The position numbers and the translations under genes were made by a program. A stretch of 64,000 nucleotides of DNA, from the NCBI RefSeq assembly GCF_014837175.1, contig NZ_JACYFR010000002.1, forward strand, positions 310,001 to 374,000, in the 5' to 3' direction. This DNA comes from Cellulomonas sp. JH27-2. Its GTDB lineage: Bacteria; Actinomycetota; Actinomycetes; Actinomycetales; Cellulomonadaceae. The notes beneath the pieces were generated by a model. The model was not told where the DNA came from. It did no database searches and was given only the letters and a program-made list of their open reading frames with translations. Below, piece after piece: positions 63,309-64,000 of this stretch. Every line of letters starts with the position of its first letter. The first letter of the stretch is position 1.

Positions 63309-64000
63309 CAGAACACCTCCCGCACCAGCAGGGCGACGGGCAGGCGGTCCAGCAGGTCGGCCACCGGGACGACTCCGCCGTCGACCACCCGGTCGGTGAG
63401 CACGTCGTGCCAGCTCCCCTCCGGGAGTGCGACGGTGTGCTCGCCCCAGCCGCCCAGGCGTTCGAGGGCGGCACCCAGACGGGTCGCGACGACGGCCACC
63501 CGCGGCTCGCCGTCGACCGTGCGGGCGAACGTCAGGGCGTTCCCCGCGGAGTGCGCGAGCGGCAGGAACCCGGCGCCCGGCCCCACGAACGCGTCAGCCA
63601 GGTCGCGGCGCACCCGCAGCGCCCGCGACGTGACCAGCAGCTTCTCGTCGTCCAGGTCTCGCGGGCCGGCACCGTCGTCCAGCCGCTCCAGCCGGGCGGC
63701 GAGCGCGGCCACCTCGACCGGACGCCGGTTGTCGGGGTCCACCAGCGCGACGGCCGTCGCCTCGGTGCCCTGGTAGACGTCGGCGACGCCCGGCAGGGTG
63801 AGCTGGACCAGCTTGGTCCCCAGCGTCGCCGCCCGAACCGCGGCGCGGGTCCGGGCCTCCCACGCGGTGAACAGCTCGACGACGGCCTCGTCGGCGACCG
63901 CGTTGCGGGCCAGGTCGAGGACGGCCGTCTCGTACTCCTCGTCGGGCGCCGTCCACGTGGTCCTGTCCTTCGCCTCGCGCATCGCCTTGACCAGGTACTG
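63308..64000 (-). CDS. treY: malto-oligosyltrehalose synthase, C-terminal part
   Basis: Last 230 residues of TreY; the gene runs off the window end with the reading frame intact at base 64000 (QYLVKAMREAKDRTTW). TreY rearranges the reducing-end alpha-1,4 bond of maltodextrins to alpha-1,1, giving the substrate of TreZ. Family landmarks are LTLPGVADVYQGTE and LVDPDNRRPVEV, then the C-terminal beta domain with LLVTSRALRVRRDLADAF. It precedes treZ with a one-base overlap. A treX debranching gene may lie further upstream outside the window. Confidence 0.94.
   Translation of the reverse strand, partial: QYLVKAMREAKDRTTWTAPDEEYETAVLDLARNAVADEAVVELFTAWEARTRAAVRAATLGTKLVQLTLPGVADVYQGTEATAVALVDPDNRRPVEVAALAARLERLDDGAGPRDLDDEKLLVTSRALRVRRDLADAFVGPGAGFLPLAHSAGNALTFARTVDGEPRVAVVATRLGAALERLGGWGEHTVALPEGSWHDVLTDRVVDGGVVPVADLLDRLPVALLVREVF

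Overview
This is a very GC-rich actinobacterial chromosome segment, most likely from Cellulomonas or a close relative. The evidence is the set of actinobacterial families (SepH, DUF4193, DUF3093, DUF3710, DUF3159, DUF3000, DUF5998, GuaB1), frequent GTG/TTG starts, many leaderless promoters with a TANNNT box 6-8 nt before the start codon, and a pyruvate formate-lyase suited to a facultative anaerobe. The genus is inference. No rRNA, tRNA, CRISPR array, insertion sequence or prophage was seen. The window is almost entirely ordinary core chromosome, and gene order for much of 1-20 kb and 38-41 kb resembles the neighbourhood I recall around dut/suhB/ceoBC in Mycobacterium and parE/parC/sepH in Streptomyces.

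Layout. 1-7.2 kb: 3' end of a type IIA topoisomerase B subunit (parE-like), a double-GNAT protein, parC-like, and a Pat-like acyltransferase fused to an NDP-forming acyl-CoA synthetase. 7.2-15.3 kb: DUF5998, a nucleotide pyrophosphatase-like protein, tdk, sepH, an inositol-phosphatase family protein, DUF4193, DUF3093, dut, DUF3710, an OB-fold protein and DUF3159. 15.2-19.9 kb: a potassium module (two TrkA proteins divergent from a KimA-like permease) and an RNA methyltransferase. 19.9-22.1 kb: a secreted Ig-like repeat protein. 22.2-30 kb: a 55-aa protein, acnA behind a perfect palindrome, an alpha/beta hydrolase, then a guaB1-amidotransferase-NUDIX-kinase operon. 30-41.3 kb: dxs, pflBA, fadBA, ribonuclease D, a LuxR-type regulator and DUF3000. 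41.5-46.4 kb: gnd and a D-aspartate-ligase-like ATP-grasp enzyme, two unknown proteins and a RibD-like reductase. 46.5-48.3 kb: a clpP pair with a ClgR/PopR-like regulator. 48.4-54.7 kb: a translationally coupled assimilatory sulfate reduction operon (sir, a 52-aa zinc ribbon, cysH, cysD, cysN, cysG). 54.7-57.8 kb: zapE, a GH113-like glycosidase and a patatin. 57.9-64 kb: bifunctional putA, then treZ and truncated treY.

The most interesting content is regulatory and in very short genes. (i) A cysteine-rich leaderless leader peptide precedes sir and looks like a cysteine-sensing attenuator. (ii) The clpP pair is preceded by TTCTGCC/GGCAG repeats and followed by a regulator that ends in a LAA-type degron, as in the Streptomyces PopR circuit. 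(iii) A DosR-like box lies before pflB. (iv) A 20-bp palindrome lies before acnA. (v) A 17-codon ORF with a perfect Shine-Dalgarno sequence lies in the leader of the patatin gene. All sites were found by eye and none has been tested.
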